Part shown: positions 37,572-47,587 of the stretch, in pieces | How positions within the stretch are numbered: the first letter of the stretch is position 1 | Layout: the number at the start of each line of letters is the position of its first letter | DNA from: Lysobacter sp. GX 14042 | GTDB lineage: Bacteria; Pseudomonadota; Gammaproteobacteria; Xanthomonadales; Xanthomonadaceae | Assembly (NCBI RefSeq): GCF_021390425.1 | Contig: NZ_JAJUWY010000001.1 | Coordinates: 372,001 to 436,000 of the forward strand | Length of the DNA: 64,000 bases | Direction of reading: 5' to 3' | The notes under the pieces: model-generated | Told to the model about the DNA's origin: nothing | The model's input: only the letters and a program-made list of their open reading frames with translations | The model's database searches: none | Translations under genes and position numbers: made by a program

Positions 37572-38780
37572 ATGACCAGACAGATCCAGGACGCCTACAT
37601 CGTCGCCGCCACCCGCACTCCGGTCGGCAAGGCGCCGCGGGGCGTGTTCCGCAACACCCGGCCCGACGAGATGCTCGCGCACGTGCTGCGCGCCGTGGTC
37701 GCCCAGGCGCCGGGTGTCGACACTAGCCGCATCGCCGACGTGATCATCGGCTGCGCCATGCCCGAGGCCGAGCAGGGCATGAACGTCGCCCGCATCGGTG
37801 CGCTGCTGGCCGGCCTGCCGGACACGGTGCCGGCGCAGACCATCAACCGCTTCTGCTCCTCGGGGCTGCAGGCGGTCGCGCTGGCGGCCGACCAGATCCG
37901 GCTCGGCCACGCCGACCTGATGCTCGCCGGCGGCACCGAGAGCATGAGCATGGTGCCGATGATGGGCCACAAGGTGGCCATGAGCCCGCAGGTGTTTGCC
38001 AGCGACGAGAACGTCGCGATCGCCTACGGCATGGGCATCACCGCCGAGAAGGTCTCGGAGGAATGGAAGGTCTCGCGCGAGGACCAGGACGCCTTCGCCC
38101 TGGCATCCCACCAGAAGGCGCTGAAGGCGATCGAGGCCGGCGAGTTCCGCGACGAGATCAGCCCCTACGAGATCGTCTCCCACCTGCCCGACCTGCGCAC
38201 CGGGAGCATCCGCGAGAAGAAGACCGTGGTCGACACCGACGAGGGCCCGCGGCCGGATACCAGCGCCGAAGGGCTGGCGAAGCTGCGCACGGTCTTCCGC
38301 AACGGCCAGTTCGGCGGCACGGTGACCGCGGGCAACAGCTCGCAGATGTCCGACGGCGCCGGGGCGGTGATGCTGGCCTCGGAGAAGGCGGTCAAGGACT
38401 ACGGGCTGACCCCGCTGGCGCGCTTCGTCAGCTTCTCGGTCGCCGGCGTGCGGCCGGAGGTGATGGGCATCGGCCCGATCGCCGCGATTCCCAAGGCGCT
38501 GGAGCAGGCAGGCCTGACCCGCGACCAGATGGACTGGATCGAACTCAACGAGGCCTTCGCCGCGCAGGCGCTGGCGGTGATCCGGGACGTCGGGCTGGAC
38601 CCGGACAAGGTCAATCCGCTCGGCGGCGCGATCGCCCTGGGCCATCCGCTCGGCGCGACCGGCGCGGTCCGCACGGCGACGCTGGTCCACGGGTTGCGCC
38701 GCCGCCAGCAGAAGTACGGCATGGTGACGATGTGCATCGGCACCGGCATGGGGGCGGCGGGGATTTTCGAGGCCTTGTGA
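37572..38780 (+). CDS. fadA: Acetyl-CoA C-acyltransferase (3-ketoacyl-CoA thiolase)
   Basis: 402 residues, three bases after the previous gene. Thiolytic cleavage in beta-oxidation. Active sites: NRFCSSGLQAVALAAD (Cys nucleophile), LGGAIALGHPLGATGAVR (His), and MCIGTGMGAAGIF (second Cys). VIGCAMPEAEQGMNVAR and GGTESMSMVPM are thiolase blocks. With the previous gene it makes the beta-oxidation complex under the PsrA-like regulator. Confidence 0.95.
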   Translation: MTRQIQDAYIVAATRTPVGKAPRGVFRNTRPDEMLAHVLRAVVAQAPGVDTSRIADVIIGCAMPEAEQGMNVARIGALLAGLPDTVPAQTINRFCSSGLQAVALAADQIRLGHADLMLAGGTESMSMVPMMGHKVAMSPQVFASDENVAIAYGMGITAEKVSEEWKVSREDQDAFALASHQKALKAIEAGEFRDEISPYEIVSHLPDLRTGSIREKKTVVDTDEGPRPDTSAEGLAKLRTVFRNGQFGGTVTAGNSSQMSDGAGAVMLASEKAVKDYGLTPLARFVSFSVAGVRPEVMGIGPIAAIPKALEQAGLTRDQMDWIELNEAFAAQALAVIRDVGLDPDKVNPLGGAIALGHPLGATGAVRTATLVHGLRRRQQKYGMVTMCIGTGMGAAGIFEAL

Positions 38781-38839
38781 CCTCACCGCAAGCCGGCGCG
38801 TGCAATTTGGGCGTGCCGGTATGTCGTGGTTTGGCGTGC

Positions 38840-38875
38840 GGCGCAATACGCCGCCCGATGGGCGGCTATTGCGCC
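38840..38875. repeat. REP-like palindrome between convergent fadA and galU
   Basis: Inverted repeat with arms GGCGCAATA (38840-38848) and TATTGCGCC (38867-38875) and an inner stem of CGCCGCCC with GGGCGGC. The same arms occur at 51305-51332 and, nearly, 51253-51282. It could act as a bidirectional transcript end or be a REP element. Confidence 0.75.
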
Positions 38876-38888
38876 GGATCTGCACGCC

Positions 38889-39788
38889 TCAATCCAGCTC
38901 GGTGACCCCGAGCTCCTTCAACGCATCCTGCATCAGCACCTGGGCGGCCTCGCTCAGCTTCTCGTTGTCGAGGGCGTAGCGGATGGTCGCCTCGACCAGG
39001 CCGATGTGGGTGCCGCAGTCGAAGCGGGTACCGCGGAACCGGTAGGCATCGACCTGCTGTTCCTGGAGCAGGCGGGCGATCGCATCGGTGAGCTGGATCT
39101 CGCCGCCGGCACCGGGCTCGGTGGACTCCAGCAGATCGAAGATCCGCGGCGTGAGCACGTACCGCCCCACGACCGCCAGCGTGCTGGGGGCGTCGTCCGG
39201 CTGCGGCTTCTCGACGATCCCGGTGATCCGCCCCTGCCGTTCGCTGAAGTCTTCGGTGGCGACGATGCCGTAGCTGGCGGTCTTTTCCGCCGGCACGTCC
39301 TGCACCGCGATGACGCTGCCGCCGGTCGCTTCGGCGACATCGGCCATCTGGCTCAGCGCGCCGGGACCCCGGTTCCAGATCAGGTCGTCGGGCAGCAGCA
39401 CCGCGAACGGCTCAGCGCCCACCACCGGCTTGGCGCACAGCACCGCATGGCCCAGCCCCAGCGCCTCGGTCTGGGTCACGAACACCGCCCTCACCCGGTC
39501 GGGGATGGTGCTGCGGACAAGCTCCAGCTGCTCGGTCTTGCCGGCACGCTCGAGCTTCTGCTCCAACTCGTAGGCCTTGTCGAAATAGTCCGCCACCGCG
39601 TGCTTGTAGCGGTTGGTGACGAACACCAGGGTCTCGCAACCGGCCTGGATGGCCTCGTCCACGGCGTACTGGATCAACGGCCGGTCGATGATCGGCAGCA
39701 TCTCCTTGGGCACGGTCTTGGTTGCGGGCAGGAACCGCGTCCCCAGCCCGGCGACCGGGAACACGGCAGTACGGATACGTCGGGACAT
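38889..39788 (-). CDS. galU: UTP-glucose-1-phosphate uridylyltransferase
   Basis: 299 residues. Makes UDP-glucose for LPS and exopolysaccharide. The opening RTAVFPVAGLGTRFLPATK with VPKEMLPI is the nucleotide-binding loop. LGLGHAVLCAKPVVGAEPFA, LLPDDLIW, ITGIVEKPQPDDAPS and YRFRGTRFDCGTHIGLVEA are GalU blocks. It starts directly after the stop of the WbpM-like gene, so it is part of the same envelope operon. Confidence 0.97.
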   Translation of the reverse strand: MSRRIRTAVFPVAGLGTRFLPATKTVPKEMLPIIDRPLIQYAVDEAIQAGCETLVFVTNRYKHAVADYFDKAYELEQKLERAGKTEQLELVRSTIPDRVRAVFVTQTEALGLGHAVLCAKPVVGAEPFAVLLPDDLIWNRGPGALSQMADVAEATGGSVIAVQDVPAEKTASYGIVATEDFSERQGRITGIVEKPQPDDAPSTLAVVGRYVLTPRIFDLLESTEPGAGGEIQLTDAIARLLQEQQVDAYRFRGTRFDCGTHIGLVEATIRYALDNEKLSEAAQVLMQDALKELGVTELD

Positions 39789-41705
39789 CTACACCTTCCT
39801 GGCAGTACGTGACGGAAACGCCACCACGGTGGGCGGCACAGCCTCCCGCGGACGGGGTGGCTGGCCGATGGGCTTGAACTCGGGTACGGCGGAGGCCAGC
39901 AGCCGCTGCAACCGGTCCAGGTCGTAGCAGGCCGATGCGTCACGCAGCGAGGTCACCGCGGTGCCGATCTCGCCGGCCGAGACGTCGCGCGGTTCGGCCT
40001 GGAGGATCTTCGGGTGGCTGGTGGCGCGGTAGCGCTCGTCGGCATGGAACAGCGTCTCGTGCAGCTTCTCGCCCGGACGCAGGCCGGTGTAGACGATCGA
40101 GACATCACGCCCCAGCTGCTTGCCGGCCAGGCGCACCATCTGTTCGGCCAGCAGCCGGATCGGCACCGGCTCGCCCATGTCCAGGGTGTAGATCGCCTCG
40201 TGGGTGCCGATGGCCGCGGCCTGCAGGATCAGCTGGCAGGCCTCCGGGATGGTCATGAAGTAGCGGGTGACCTCCGGATCGGTGACGGTCACCGGCCCGC
40301 CCTTGCGGATCTGCTCGCGGAACAGCGGCACCACGCTGCCGGCCGAGTCGAGCACGTTGCCGAAGCGCACGGTGACGAAGCGCGTATGCCGCTGGTCGGC
40401 CAGCCCCTGGCAGACCATCTCGGCCATCCGCTTGGTCGCCCCCAGGATGTTCCCGGGGTCGACCGCCTTGTCGGTGGAGATCAGCACGAAGGTGCCGACC
40501 TGGGCATCGCGGCAGGCGCGCGCCAGGGTTTCGGTGGCCAGCACGTTGTTGCGCACCGCCTCGCGCAGCTGGCCCTCCAGCAGTGGCACGTGCTTGTAGG
40601 CGGCGGCGTGGAAGACCGCCTCCGGCTGGGCCAGTGCGAGCGCATGCGCCACCACCGCCGGGTCGCCGCAGTCACCCAGCACGCAGGCGAAGTCGAGGTC
40701 GGGGAAGTCCCGGCGCAGCGATGCCTCGGCGCGGATCAGGGCAAGCTCGTTGGTCTCCACCAGGGTGATCCGGCGCGCGCCATGGCGGGCGCACTGCCGG
40801 CACAGCTCGGAACCGATCGAGCCCCCGGCCCCAGTCACCAGCACCGAGCGCGCCCCCAGCCAGGACCGGATCGACTTCCAGTCCGGCAGCACCGGCTGGC
40901 GCCCGAGCAGGTCCTCGATCGCGACCTCTTTCAGCTGGCCCGGCTGCGAGCTGCCGTCCAGCACGTCGCGCAGCCGCGGGACCATGCGGAACGGCAGGCC
41001 GGAATGCTCGCACGCGCCCACCACCCGGCGCATCGCCTCCGCGTCCGCCGACGGCATCGCGATCACCAGCAGGCGCGCGGCGGTCTCCCGGGCGATCTCG
41101 GCGACGTCCTCGACCTTGCCGAGCACCGGCACGCCTTGCACCTTGGTGCCGCGCAGCCGTCTGGCATCGTCCAGGAAACCGACCGGGTGGTAGTGCCCCA
41201 GCCGCCGCAGGTCGCGCACCAGGGCTTCGCCGGAGTGGCCGGCGCCCAGGATCAGGATGCGGGTGGTCCCCTCCCCGCCCCGGTCCATGCCGCTGTCCTT
41301 CCAGGCGCGGTACAGCAGGCGCGGGGCGCCCAGCATGCCCATCAGGACCAGGGGGTACAGCACGACCACGGTGCGCGAGACCAGGTCCATGCGGTTGTAC
41401 AGGAACAGCGCCAGCACGATCGCCACCAGGCCCAGCGCCGAGGCCTTGAAGATGTTCCACAGGTCCGGGACGCTGGCGAAGCGCCACAGGCCCCGGTAAA
41501 GGCCCACCCGCCAGAACACCAGCCCCTGCGCGGCGAGCACCAGCCCGACCTCCGGGGACAGCCACGGCATTGGCGGCGGGTTGACCATGACCCCGAAACG
41601 CAGCCAGTGCAGGCCCTGCCACACCAGCCAGACCATCGCCAGGTCGTGGACGACCACGGCCAGCCTCGGCAGCGTCCCGGCCCAGCGGTCGCGCCAACCC
41701 GTCAT
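39789..41705 (-). CDS. WbpM/CapD-type nucleotide-sugar 4,6-dehydratase, membrane-bound
   Basis: 638 residues from ATG 41705. Four membrane helices in residues 15-125, a first Rossmann domain (TRILILGAGHSGEALVRDL), and the catalytic SDR domain: SVLVTGAGGSIGSELCRQC, AVFHAAAYKHVPLLEGQLR, FVLISTDKAVDPGNILGATK, VRFGNVLDSAGSVVPLFREQ, YTGLRPGEKLHETLF. Such enzymes convert UDP-GlcNAc to the 4-keto-6-deoxy sugar that begins QuiNAc or FucNAc synthesis for O-antigen. They use a Met/Thr-Lys variant rather than YxxxK. Adjacent to a WbpL-like transferase, as in Pseudomonas. Confidence 0.92.
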   Translation of the reverse strand: MTGWRDRWAGTLPRLAVVVHDLAMVWLVWQGLHWLRFGVMVNPPPMPWLSPEVGLVLAAQGLVFWRVGLYRGLWRFASVPDLWNIFKASALGLVAIVLALFLYNRMDLVSRTVVVLYPLVLMGMLGAPRLLYRAWKDSGMDRGGEGTTRILILGAGHSGEALVRDLRRLGHYHPVGFLDDARRLRGTKVQGVPVLGKVEDVAEIARETAARLLVIAMPSADAEAMRRVVGACEHSGLPFRMVPRLRDVLDGSSQPGQLKEVAIEDLLGRQPVLPDWKSIRSWLGARSVLVTGAGGSIGSELCRQCARHGARRITLVETNELALIRAEASLRRDFPDLDFACVLGDCGDPAVVAHALALAQPEAVFHAAAYKHVPLLEGQLREAVRNNVLATETLARACRDAQVGTFVLISTDKAVDPGNILGATKRMAEMVCQGLADQRHTRFVTVRFGNVLDSAGSVVPLFREQIRKGGPVTVTDPEVTRYFMTIPEACQLILQAAAIGTHEAIYTLDMGEPVPIRLLAEQMVRLAGKQLGRDVSIVYTGLRPGEKLHETLFHADERYRATSHPKILQAEPRDVSAGEIGTAVTSLRDASACYDLDRLQRLLASAVPEFKPIGQPPRPREAVPPTVVAFPSRTARKV

Positions 41706-41718
41706 GCGTACTCCTCGC

Positions 41719-42735
41719 TCATTCGGTTCCCGTTTCTCCGCCGGATCGGCCGTGCCGCTGGAGCAGCCACCAGATTGAAGCCGCGCCGGTATACCACCCC
41801 GCGCAGATGCAGAGGATGAAGACGGCGTCCACGTCCCTGCAGGCCCAGGCAAGCACCAGTCCCGCCACGGTCCACGCGCCATAGGCGAGCGTGACCGGCA
41901 CATGCCCCACCCGGCGTGCCCAAGCCTGGTAGGCGTGCTGGACATGCGGCGTCCACCAGCGCTCACCGCGCACGACGCGCCGGCCGAGGGTCAGCCCCGC
42001 GTCGACCAGGAACGCCGACAACGGCAGGAACAGCAGCAAGCCGGACGCCGGGCCGGCGCCGGCGCCGAACACGCCCCCCAGCGCCGCCAGTGCAAAACCG
42101 AGCGCACCACTGCCCACGTCACCCATGAAGATCCGGGCGCGCGGGAAATTGTACGGCAGGAAGCCCGCGCATGCCGCCGCCAGGGCCAGGGCGACCAGGA
42201 AGCCGCCCCCGTCCAGCGCCGCTGCCAGCCCGGCCGCCACCAGCAGCGCCTGGCTTGCGGCGATGCCGTTGATCCCGTCCATGAAGTTCCAGACATTGAC
42301 CAGCACCAGGATCGCCGCGAACACCGCAGCCGCGAGCGGCCACGCGCCCCCGGCCCGCCACAGGGCAAGCGCGAACACCGCCGCCGCCACCGCGTGCACC
42401 ACCAGCCGCAGCCAGGGCGAGAGCGGCCGGTGGTCATCCAGCAGGCCGACCAGCGCGACCAGCGCCAGTCCCACGGCGAATGCCCCGGCGACGCCCGGAT
42501 GCACCGGTCCGGCAAGTCCCGCCGCCGCCCCGGCAAGGCCCAGCAGCAGCACCGCCACGATCGCGATCCCGCCCCCCCTCGGCGTGGCCGTGGAGTGGCT
42601 GCGACGCTCACCGGGATGGTCGAGCAGGTCCCGGTGCACGGCGTATGCGCGCGCCAGCCAGGTACCCAGCGCCGCCGCGGCGGCCAGCACGGCAAAGACC
42701 GCCCACGCGGCAGCAACGGGTACCGGAATGGCCAC
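41719..42735 (-). CDS. WecA/WbpL-type polyprenyl-phosphate sugar-1-phosphate transferase
   Basis: 338 residues with about ten membrane helices. It belongs to the family that starts a glycan by moving a sugar-1-phosphate onto undecaprenyl phosphate. Seen: ERRSHSTATPRGGGIAIVAV, VGLLDDHRPLSPWLRLVVH with the DD pair, NVWNFMDGINGIAASQALLV with the NxxNFMDGIDG-type motif, and RIFMGDVGSGALGFALAAL. The conserved HIHH-like loop is replaced by TPHVQHAYQAW. Next to wbpM-like; probably starts O-antigen. Confidence 0.92.
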   Translation of the reverse strand: MAIPVPVAAAWAVFAVLAAAAALGTWLARAYAVHRDLLDHPGERRSHSTATPRGGGIAIVAVLLLGLAGAAAGLAGPVHPGVAGAFAVGLALVALVGLLDDHRPLSPWLRLVVHAVAAAVFALALWRAGGAWPLAAAVFAAILVLVNVWNFMDGINGIAASQALLVAAGLAAALDGGGFLVALALAAACAGFLPYNFPRARIFMGDVGSGALGFALAALGGVFGAGAGPASGLLLFLPLSAFLVDAGLTLGRRVVRGERWWTPHVQHAYQAWARRVGHVPVTLAYGAWTVAGLVLAWACRDVDAVFILCICAGWYTGAASIWWLLQRHGRSGGETGTE

Positions 42736-42738
42736 CGT

Positions 42739-43917
42739 TCACACCACGGCGTAGTTCAGCATCGGCTTGATCGAGCCCCATTCCTTGCAGCTGGGGCATT
42801 GCCAATGGTGGCTGCGCGCGCCGAAGCCGCAACGGTTGCAGCGGTAACTCGGATTGCGCACCAGCAACTGGTCGGTGATGTTGCCCAGGTCCTTCAGGGT
42901 CGCGACCGGATCGGCGCCCTCGGCCAGGCTGAGCTCGATCAGCGCCGCCTCGCCGCGGACCGAGGGCCGGTCCTTGAGTTCCTTGGCCAGGAACGCACGG
43001 GCCGCCGGCACGCCGTCCTGGCCCTCCAGCATCCGGGTGAGCGCCAGCACCGGGGCGATGCCGCGGTAGTGCTCGCTCATCTCCGACAGGAAGGCGCGCG
43101 CACCGGTGGGGTCGCCGACCCGCTCGTAGCAGGCCAGCAGCGCCGGCATCACTTCCGGCAGGTAGTCCGGGTCGTGGCGGGCCACCCGCTCGAAGGCGCG
43201 GATCGCGGCGACCTCGTTGCCGGCCTCGACCTCGATGCGGCCCTCGAGCATGCCCGCGCGGACCGAGTTGGCGTCGGCCTGGTAGGCGCGGGCAACGGCG
43301 TCGCGCGCGGCCGCCTCGTCGCCGTTGGCGCGATGCCGGTCGGCCAGCTCGCACTCGAACTGGGCGATCAGCTTGCCCATCGGCTCGTCGGTCGCGTCTT
43401 CGTAGCGCCGGGCGTTCTCGATCGCCTTGGGCCAGTCGCGCTCGGCCTGGTAGATGTTGATCAGGTGCCGCAGCGCCAGCGGCGCGCGCATGTCCAGGTC
43501 GACCAGGTCGCTGAACACGGTCTCGGCGCGGTCCAGCAGCCCGGCGCGCATGTAGTCCTCGCCCAGCGCCAGCAGCGCCTGGACCTTCTGCGGGTCGCTG
43601 AGCCCCGGACGCTGCACCAGCGCCTGGTGCAGGCGGATGGCGCGGTCGACCTCGCCGCGGCGGCGGAACAGGTGGCCCAGCGCGACCTGGGTCTCGAAGG
43701 TGTCCTTGTCGAGCTCGGCGATGTGCAGGAACAGCTCGATCGCCTTGTCGGGCTGCTCGTTGAGCAGGTAGTTCAGGCCGCGGAAATAGGTCGTCGACAG
43801 GCGGCTGACCTGGGTGTCGCTGTGGCGCTCGCCACCGCGCCGGCCGACCACCCACCCGCTGACCGCCGCGATCGGCAGCAGCAGGAAGAACCAGAACCAC
43901 TCGCTGATGAAGTCCAT
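42739..43917 (-). CDS. lapB: Lipopolysaccharide assembly protein B (YciM)
   Basis: 392 residues. N-terminal membrane anchor (FWFFLLLPIAAVSGWVVGRR), several TPR repeats (LNYLLNEQPDKAIELFLHIA onwards), and a C-terminal rubredoxin-like zinc knuckle CNRC ... CPSC. LapB controls LpxC turnover through FtsH and so the LPS level. It is four bases downstream of lapA, the usual pair. Confidence 0.96.
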   Translation of the reverse strand: MDFISEWFWFFLLLPIAAVSGWVVGRRGGERHSDTQVSRLSTTYFRGLNYLLNEQPDKAIELFLHIAELDKDTFETQVALGHLFRRRGEVDRAIRLHQALVQRPGLSDPQKVQALLALGEDYMRAGLLDRAETVFSDLVDLDMRAPLALRHLINIYQAERDWPKAIENARRYEDATDEPMGKLIAQFECELADRHRANGDEAAARDAVARAYQADANSVRAGMLEGRIEVEAGNEVAAIRAFERVARHDPDYLPEVMPALLACYERVGDPTGARAFLSEMSEHYRGIAPVLALTRMLEGQDGVPAARAFLAKELKDRPSVRGEAALIELSLAEGADPVATLKDLGNITDQLLVRNPSYRCNRCGFGARSHHWQCPSCKEWGSIKPMLNYAVV

Positions 43918-43921
43918 CCGC

Positions 43922-44158
43922 TCAGGGCCTCCCGGCCGGGGGCGGAGGCGGTGCGCCAGCCGGCCGCATCCGCCCGGCCGCGACCGCCAGGCCGCCCAGC
44001 AACGCGCCCAGCAGCAGCGCGACGATCAGCGCGATGCCCAGGTTGGCGGGGATCCCGGCGAAGCCGAGGTTGACGACCACCGGCTGCACGTTGAGCGCAC
44101 CCACAAGGGCGCCCAGCAGGATGCAGGCAATCGCGATCAGCAATCGGATCAGACGCAT
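43922..44158 (-). CDS. lapA: LapA domain-containing membrane protein
   Basis: 78 residues from ATG 44158; a longer frame from 44221 lacks conservation. Two membrane helices (LLIAIACILLGALVGALNVQ and GIALIVALLLGALLGGLAVA) around the conserved QPVVVNLG, ending in a proline-rich tail. LapA/YciS works with LapB in LPS assembly. Upstream lies ihfB, the usual neighbour. Confidence 0.88.
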   Translation of the reverse strand: MRLIRLLIAIACILLGALVGALNVQPVVVNLGFAGIPANLGIALIVALLLGALLGGLAVAAGRMRPAGAPPPPPAGRP

Positions 44159-44230
44159 GGTGGCTCCAGGACGGCTGCACAGGGGCGACAAGCTTAGCCG
44201 CCCGGGCGGGCCTGCAGCCACAGCGCGGCG

Positions 44231-44533
44231 TCAGTCGTTCTCGTCGACCGGCATCACGTCGCTGACGCGCTCGCGCAGCTCCTTGCCGGGCTTGAAATGG
44301 GGGACATGCTTGCCCGCCAGGGCGACCGGTTCACCGGTCTTGGGGTTGCGGCCCATGCGTGGCGGACGGTAGTGCAGCGAAAAGCTGCCGAACCCGCGGA
44401 TCTCGATCCGCTCGCCGTCGGCCAGGGTCGCGGCCATGGCCTCGAGCAGCGTCTTCACTGCCAGGTCCACGTCCTCGGCCTTCAGGTGCGGCTGGCGGCG
44501 CGAGAGCATCTCGATTAGTTCGGATTTGGTCAT
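44231..44533 (-). CDS. ihfB: Integration host factor beta subunit
   Basis: 100 residues from ATG 44533. DNA-bending heterodimer partner. Family marks: [40 protein letters not shown] and [20 protein letters not shown] with [10 protein letters not shown]. It is directly downstream of rpsA as in most proteobacteria, and it marks the left edge of O-antigen loci in Pseudomonas. Confidence 0.97.
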   Translation of the reverse strand: MTKSELIEMLSRRQPHLKAEDVDLAVKTLLEAMAATLADGERIEIRGFGSFSLHYRPPRMGRNPKTGEPVALAGKHVPHFKPGKELRERVSDVMPVDEND

Positions 44534-44617
44534 GGTCGGTTTCTTGCCGGGTCCCGGGGCCGGGAAAGAAGTCGGGCCACGCCCGGTGCCGGCCTCCAGC
44601 GCCGGCTGATACGAAGA

Positions 44618-44677
44618 CGGCCCGACCACGGGGCCGGGCCGCCATCGACAGGTGGCGCCCGCAAAGCGGGCACCACC
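44618..44677 (-). terminator. Two stem-loops after rpsA
   Basis: GGTGGCGCCCGC with GCGGGCACCACC (44651-44677), then CGGCCCG with CGGGCCG (44618-44641), followed on the minus strand by TCTTCGT. The second has a weak T tract. Possible partial termination between rpsA and ihfB, or mRNA end protection. Confidence 0.45.
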
Positions 44678-44689
44678 ACGGTCCGCAGC

Positions 44690-46378
44690 TTACTCGGACT
44701 TGTTGCCCAGCTGCTCGCGCAGCAGCGCGCCCAGCTTGGTGGTGCCACTGGCAGCGTCGGCACTGGCGCGGTTGTAGTCGGAGACGGCTTCCTGCATCTC
44801 CGCCTCGTCCTTGGCCTTGATCGACAGCTGCATCTGGCGGCCCTTGCGGTCCATCCCGATGAAGCGCGCCTCGACCTCCTCGCCCACCTTCAGCACCTTG
44901 CTGGCATCGTCCACGCGGTCACGCGAGATGTCGCGCGCGGCGATGTAGCCCTCGATGCCGTCGGCCAGTTCGACCAGCGCGCCCTTGGCGTCCACTTCCT
45001 TGATGGTGCCGGTGACGACCGAGCCACGGGTGTTCGACGCCATGTACTGGCCGAACGGATCCTGCTCCATCTGCTTGATGCCCAGGCTGATGCGCTCGCG
45101 CTCCGGGTCCACCGCCAGCACCACGGCCTCGACGGTATCGCCCTTCTTGAACTCGCGGACGATGTCCTCGCCGGTGGTGTTCCAGCTGATGTCCGACAGG
45201 TGCACCAGGCCATCGATGCCGCCGTCCAGGCCGATGAAGATGCCGAAGTCGGTGATCGACTTGACCTGGCCCTCGACCTTGTCGCCCTTCTTGTGCAGGA
45301 CGGCGAAGGTCTCCCACGGGTTGGAGGTGACCTGCTTCATGCCCAGCGAGATGCGGCGACGCTCCTCGTCCACGTCCAGCACCATGACCTGGACCTCGTC
45401 GCCGACCTGCACGATCTTGGACGGGTTGACGTTCTTGTTGGTCCAGTCCATCTCGGACACGTGCACCAGGCCCTCGACGCCCGGCTCGATCTCGACGAAC
45501 GCACCGTAGTCGGTGACGTTGGAGACCTTGCCGAACACGCGGGTCTCGGACGGGTAGCGGCGGGAGATGTTGTCCCACGGATCCTCGCCCAGCTGCTTCA
45601 GGCCCAGGCTGACGCGGTTGCGCTCGCGGTCGTACTTGAGCACGCGGACGTCCAGTTCCTGGCCGACCTCGACCACCTCGGACGGATGGCGCACGCGCTT
45701 CCAGGCCATGTCGGTGATGTGCAGCAGGCCGTCGATGCCGCCGAGGTCGACGAACGCACCGTAATCGGTGAGGTTCTTGACCACGCCCTTGAGCACGGCG
45801 CCCTCGACCAGCTTCTCCATCAGCGCCTCGCGCTCCTCGGAGTGCTCGCTCTCGACGACGGCACGGCGGGAAACCACGATGTTGTTGCGCTTGCGGTCGA
45901 GCTTGATGAGCTTGAACTCCAGCTCCTTGCCCTCGAGGTAGGTCGAGTCGCGCACCGGGCGCACGTCGACCAGCGAGCCCGGCAGGAAGCCGCGCACGTC
46001 CTTGATGTCGACGGTGAAGCCGCCCTTGACCTTGCCGCTGATGCGGCCGGTGATGGTCTCGTTGTTCTCGAGGGCTTCCTCGAGCTCGTCCCACACCATG
46101 GCGCGCTTGGCCTTCTCGCGCGAGAGGATGGTCTCGCCGAAGCCGTTCTCGATGGCGTCGAGCGCGACCTTGACGTCGTCGCCGACGGCCACCTCGAGCT
46201 CGCCCTCCTCGTTCCGGAACTGCTCGATCGGCACGATGCCTTCGGACTTCAGCCCGGCGTTGATCACCACCACGTCGCCGCGGATCTCGACAACATGGCC
46301 GGTGACGATGGCACCCGGCTTCAGCTTGGCGAGGCGGGCCTCGCTCTGTTCGAACAGTTCGGCAAATGATTCGGTCAT
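44690..46378 (-). CDS. rpsA: 30S ribosomal protein S1
   Basis: 562 residues with six S1 RNA-binding domains (for example [120 protein letters not shown]). It brings mRNA to the ribosome. The cmk-rpsA-ihfB order is the conserved one. A 211-bp leader upstream may hold autoregulatory structure. Confidence 0.98.
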   Translation of the reverse strand: MTESFAELFEQSEARLAKLKPGAIVTGHVVEIRGDVVVINAGLKSEGIVPIEQFRNEEGELEVAVGDDVKVALDAIENGFGETILSREKAKRAMVWDELEEALENNETITGRISGKVKGGFTVDIKDVRGFLPGSLVDVRPVRDSTYLEGKELEFKLIKLDRKRNNIVVSRRAVVESEHSEEREALMEKLVEGAVLKGVVKNLTDYGAFVDLGGIDGLLHITDMAWKRVRHPSEVVEVGQELDVRVLKYDRERNRVSLGLKQLGEDPWDNISRRYPSETRVFGKVSNVTDYGAFVEIEPGVEGLVHVSEMDWTNKNVNPSKIVQVGDEVQVMVLDVDEERRRISLGMKQVTSNPWETFAVLHKKGDKVEGQVKSITDFGIFIGLDGGIDGLVHLSDISWNTTGEDIVREFKKGDTVEAVVLAVDPERERISLGIKQMEQDPFGQYMASNTRGSVVTGTIKEVDAKGALVELADGIEGYIAARDISRDRVDDASKVLKVGEEVEARFIGMDRKGRQMQLSIKAKDEAEMQEAVSDYNRASADAASGTTKLGALLREQLGNKSE

Positions 46379-46589
46379 TGGAAAATTTTCCGGTTTGACA
46401 AACGGGCCTCGGCTGCCGTGGATCCGCCGGCGCTGGACGTGCCGTGCGGCGGCCTTGCCTGGCCCACCCGTTTGATATGGTGCGGACAGGCCACACCGGT
46501 CTGGTTGGTGGATCCGCCGCGTCGTGCGGCGGGGCTTGCTGCGTTACTTCGTCATTGCGTGTTGCGTACCGCGGTGTTGCGTATTGCTG

Positions 46590-47303
46590 CTACGACTGCT
46601 GCGACCGGCCACGGCCGGCTTGCGAGACGACCGCAAGCACGCGCCCGACGACTTCCTCGATGTCCAGCCCGGTGGTATCGACCGTGACCGCGTCGGCGGC
46701 CGGACGGAGCGGCGCCACCGCGCGGCTGGCATCGCGCGCATCGCGGGCGAGGATCTCCCGCAGCAGACCGCTCAGGTTAACGGAAACCCCCTTGTCGCTC
46801 AACTGCTTATAGCGGCGCTCCGCCCGCTCCTCGGCACTGGCGGTCAGGAACACCTTGGCCCCGGCATCGGGGAAGATCACCGTGCCCATGTCGCGGCCGT
46901 CGGCAACCAGCCCGGGCGCTTGCCTGAATGCGCGCTGGCGCTCCTTCAACGCCTCGCGGACCTCGGGGATGGCGGCGATCGCGGACGCCGCCGCGCCGGC
47001 GGTCTCGGTCCGCAGTTCCCCGGTGGCGTCGCTGCCGTTCACCAGCACCCGCAGTTCGCCGCCCTCTTCGCGGAAGTCGACCACGGTGTCGAAGGTGCAG
47101 CGCACCAGGGCCGCGGGATCGGCCAGGTCGATGTCGCCCCAGCCGGCGGCGACCCCCACCGCGCGGTACAGCGCGCCCGAGTCCAGGTAGTGCCAGCCCA
47201 GGCGCTCGGCCACCAGGCGGCTGATGGTGCCCTTGCCCGAGCCGGACGGGCCATCGATGGTCAGGACCGGCGCGGCGCCGGTCGGTTGCGTGTCATTGTC
47301 CAT
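46590..47303 (-). CDS. cmk: Cytidylate kinase
   Basis: 237 residues. Phosphorylates CMP and dCMP. The P-loop is [20 protein letters not shown], followed by [39 protein letters not shown] and [20 protein letters not shown] are family blocks. Slightly longer than the usual 225 residues because of the C-terminal tail. Upstream of rpsA, the standard arrangement. Confidence 0.96.
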   Translation of the reverse strand: MDNDTQPTGAAPVLTIDGPSGSGKGTISRLVAERLGWHYLDSGALYRAVGVAAGWGDIDLADPAALVRCTFDTVVDFREEGGELRVLVNGSDATGELRTETAGAAASAIAAIPEVREALKERQRAFRQAPGLVADGRDMGTVIFPDAGAKVFLTASAEERAERRYKQLSDKGVSVNLSGLLREILARDARDASRAVAPLRPAADAVTVDTTGLDIEEVVGRVLAVVSQAGRGRSQQS

Positions 47304-47434
47304 GGGGCGCCATTATCCGGTCCCGTGGCGCAGCCGGCCATGCCCATCGCACCCTGCATGGCCACTTGCGCGCCGCTCCGCATGCGGGCTAGACTTGCGG
47401 GCTTGCCGAATCAACACTCGCACCGAGGTCTGTC

Positions 47435-47560
47435 ATGAAGGTCCTGTCCTCCCTGAAGTCGGCGAAGACCCGTCACCGCGACTGCAAGGTCGTTCGCCGT
47501 CGCGGCAAGGTCTTCGTGATCTGCAAGTCGAACCCGCGTTTCAAGGCGCGCCAGCGCTGA
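47435..47560 (+). CDS. rpmJ: 50S ribosomal protein L36, zinc-independent type
   Basis: 41 residues. It opens [20 protein letters not shown] and ends [15 protein letters not shown], the YkgO type of L36. The four-ligand zinc ribbon of canonical L36 is missing (only two Cys). In enterics this form replaces the zinc form during zinc starvation. In xanthomonads it is often the only copy, which cannot be seen here. A terminator follows. Confidence 0.95.
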
Positions 47561-47587
47561 GACCGCCGGCCCCGGCCTGCACCGTCG

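Noticed and set aside
35130-38885. A 1251-residue open frame antisense to fadN-like and fadA
   Set aside because: It is the GC-driven shadow of two well-supported genes. Its composition (His/Gln/Arg/Gly-rich) fits no protein family and it has no ribosome site.
46379-46589. Possible small gene between cmk and rpsA
   Set aside because: The frames there are shadows or have no ribosome site; the stretch is better read as the rpsA leader.
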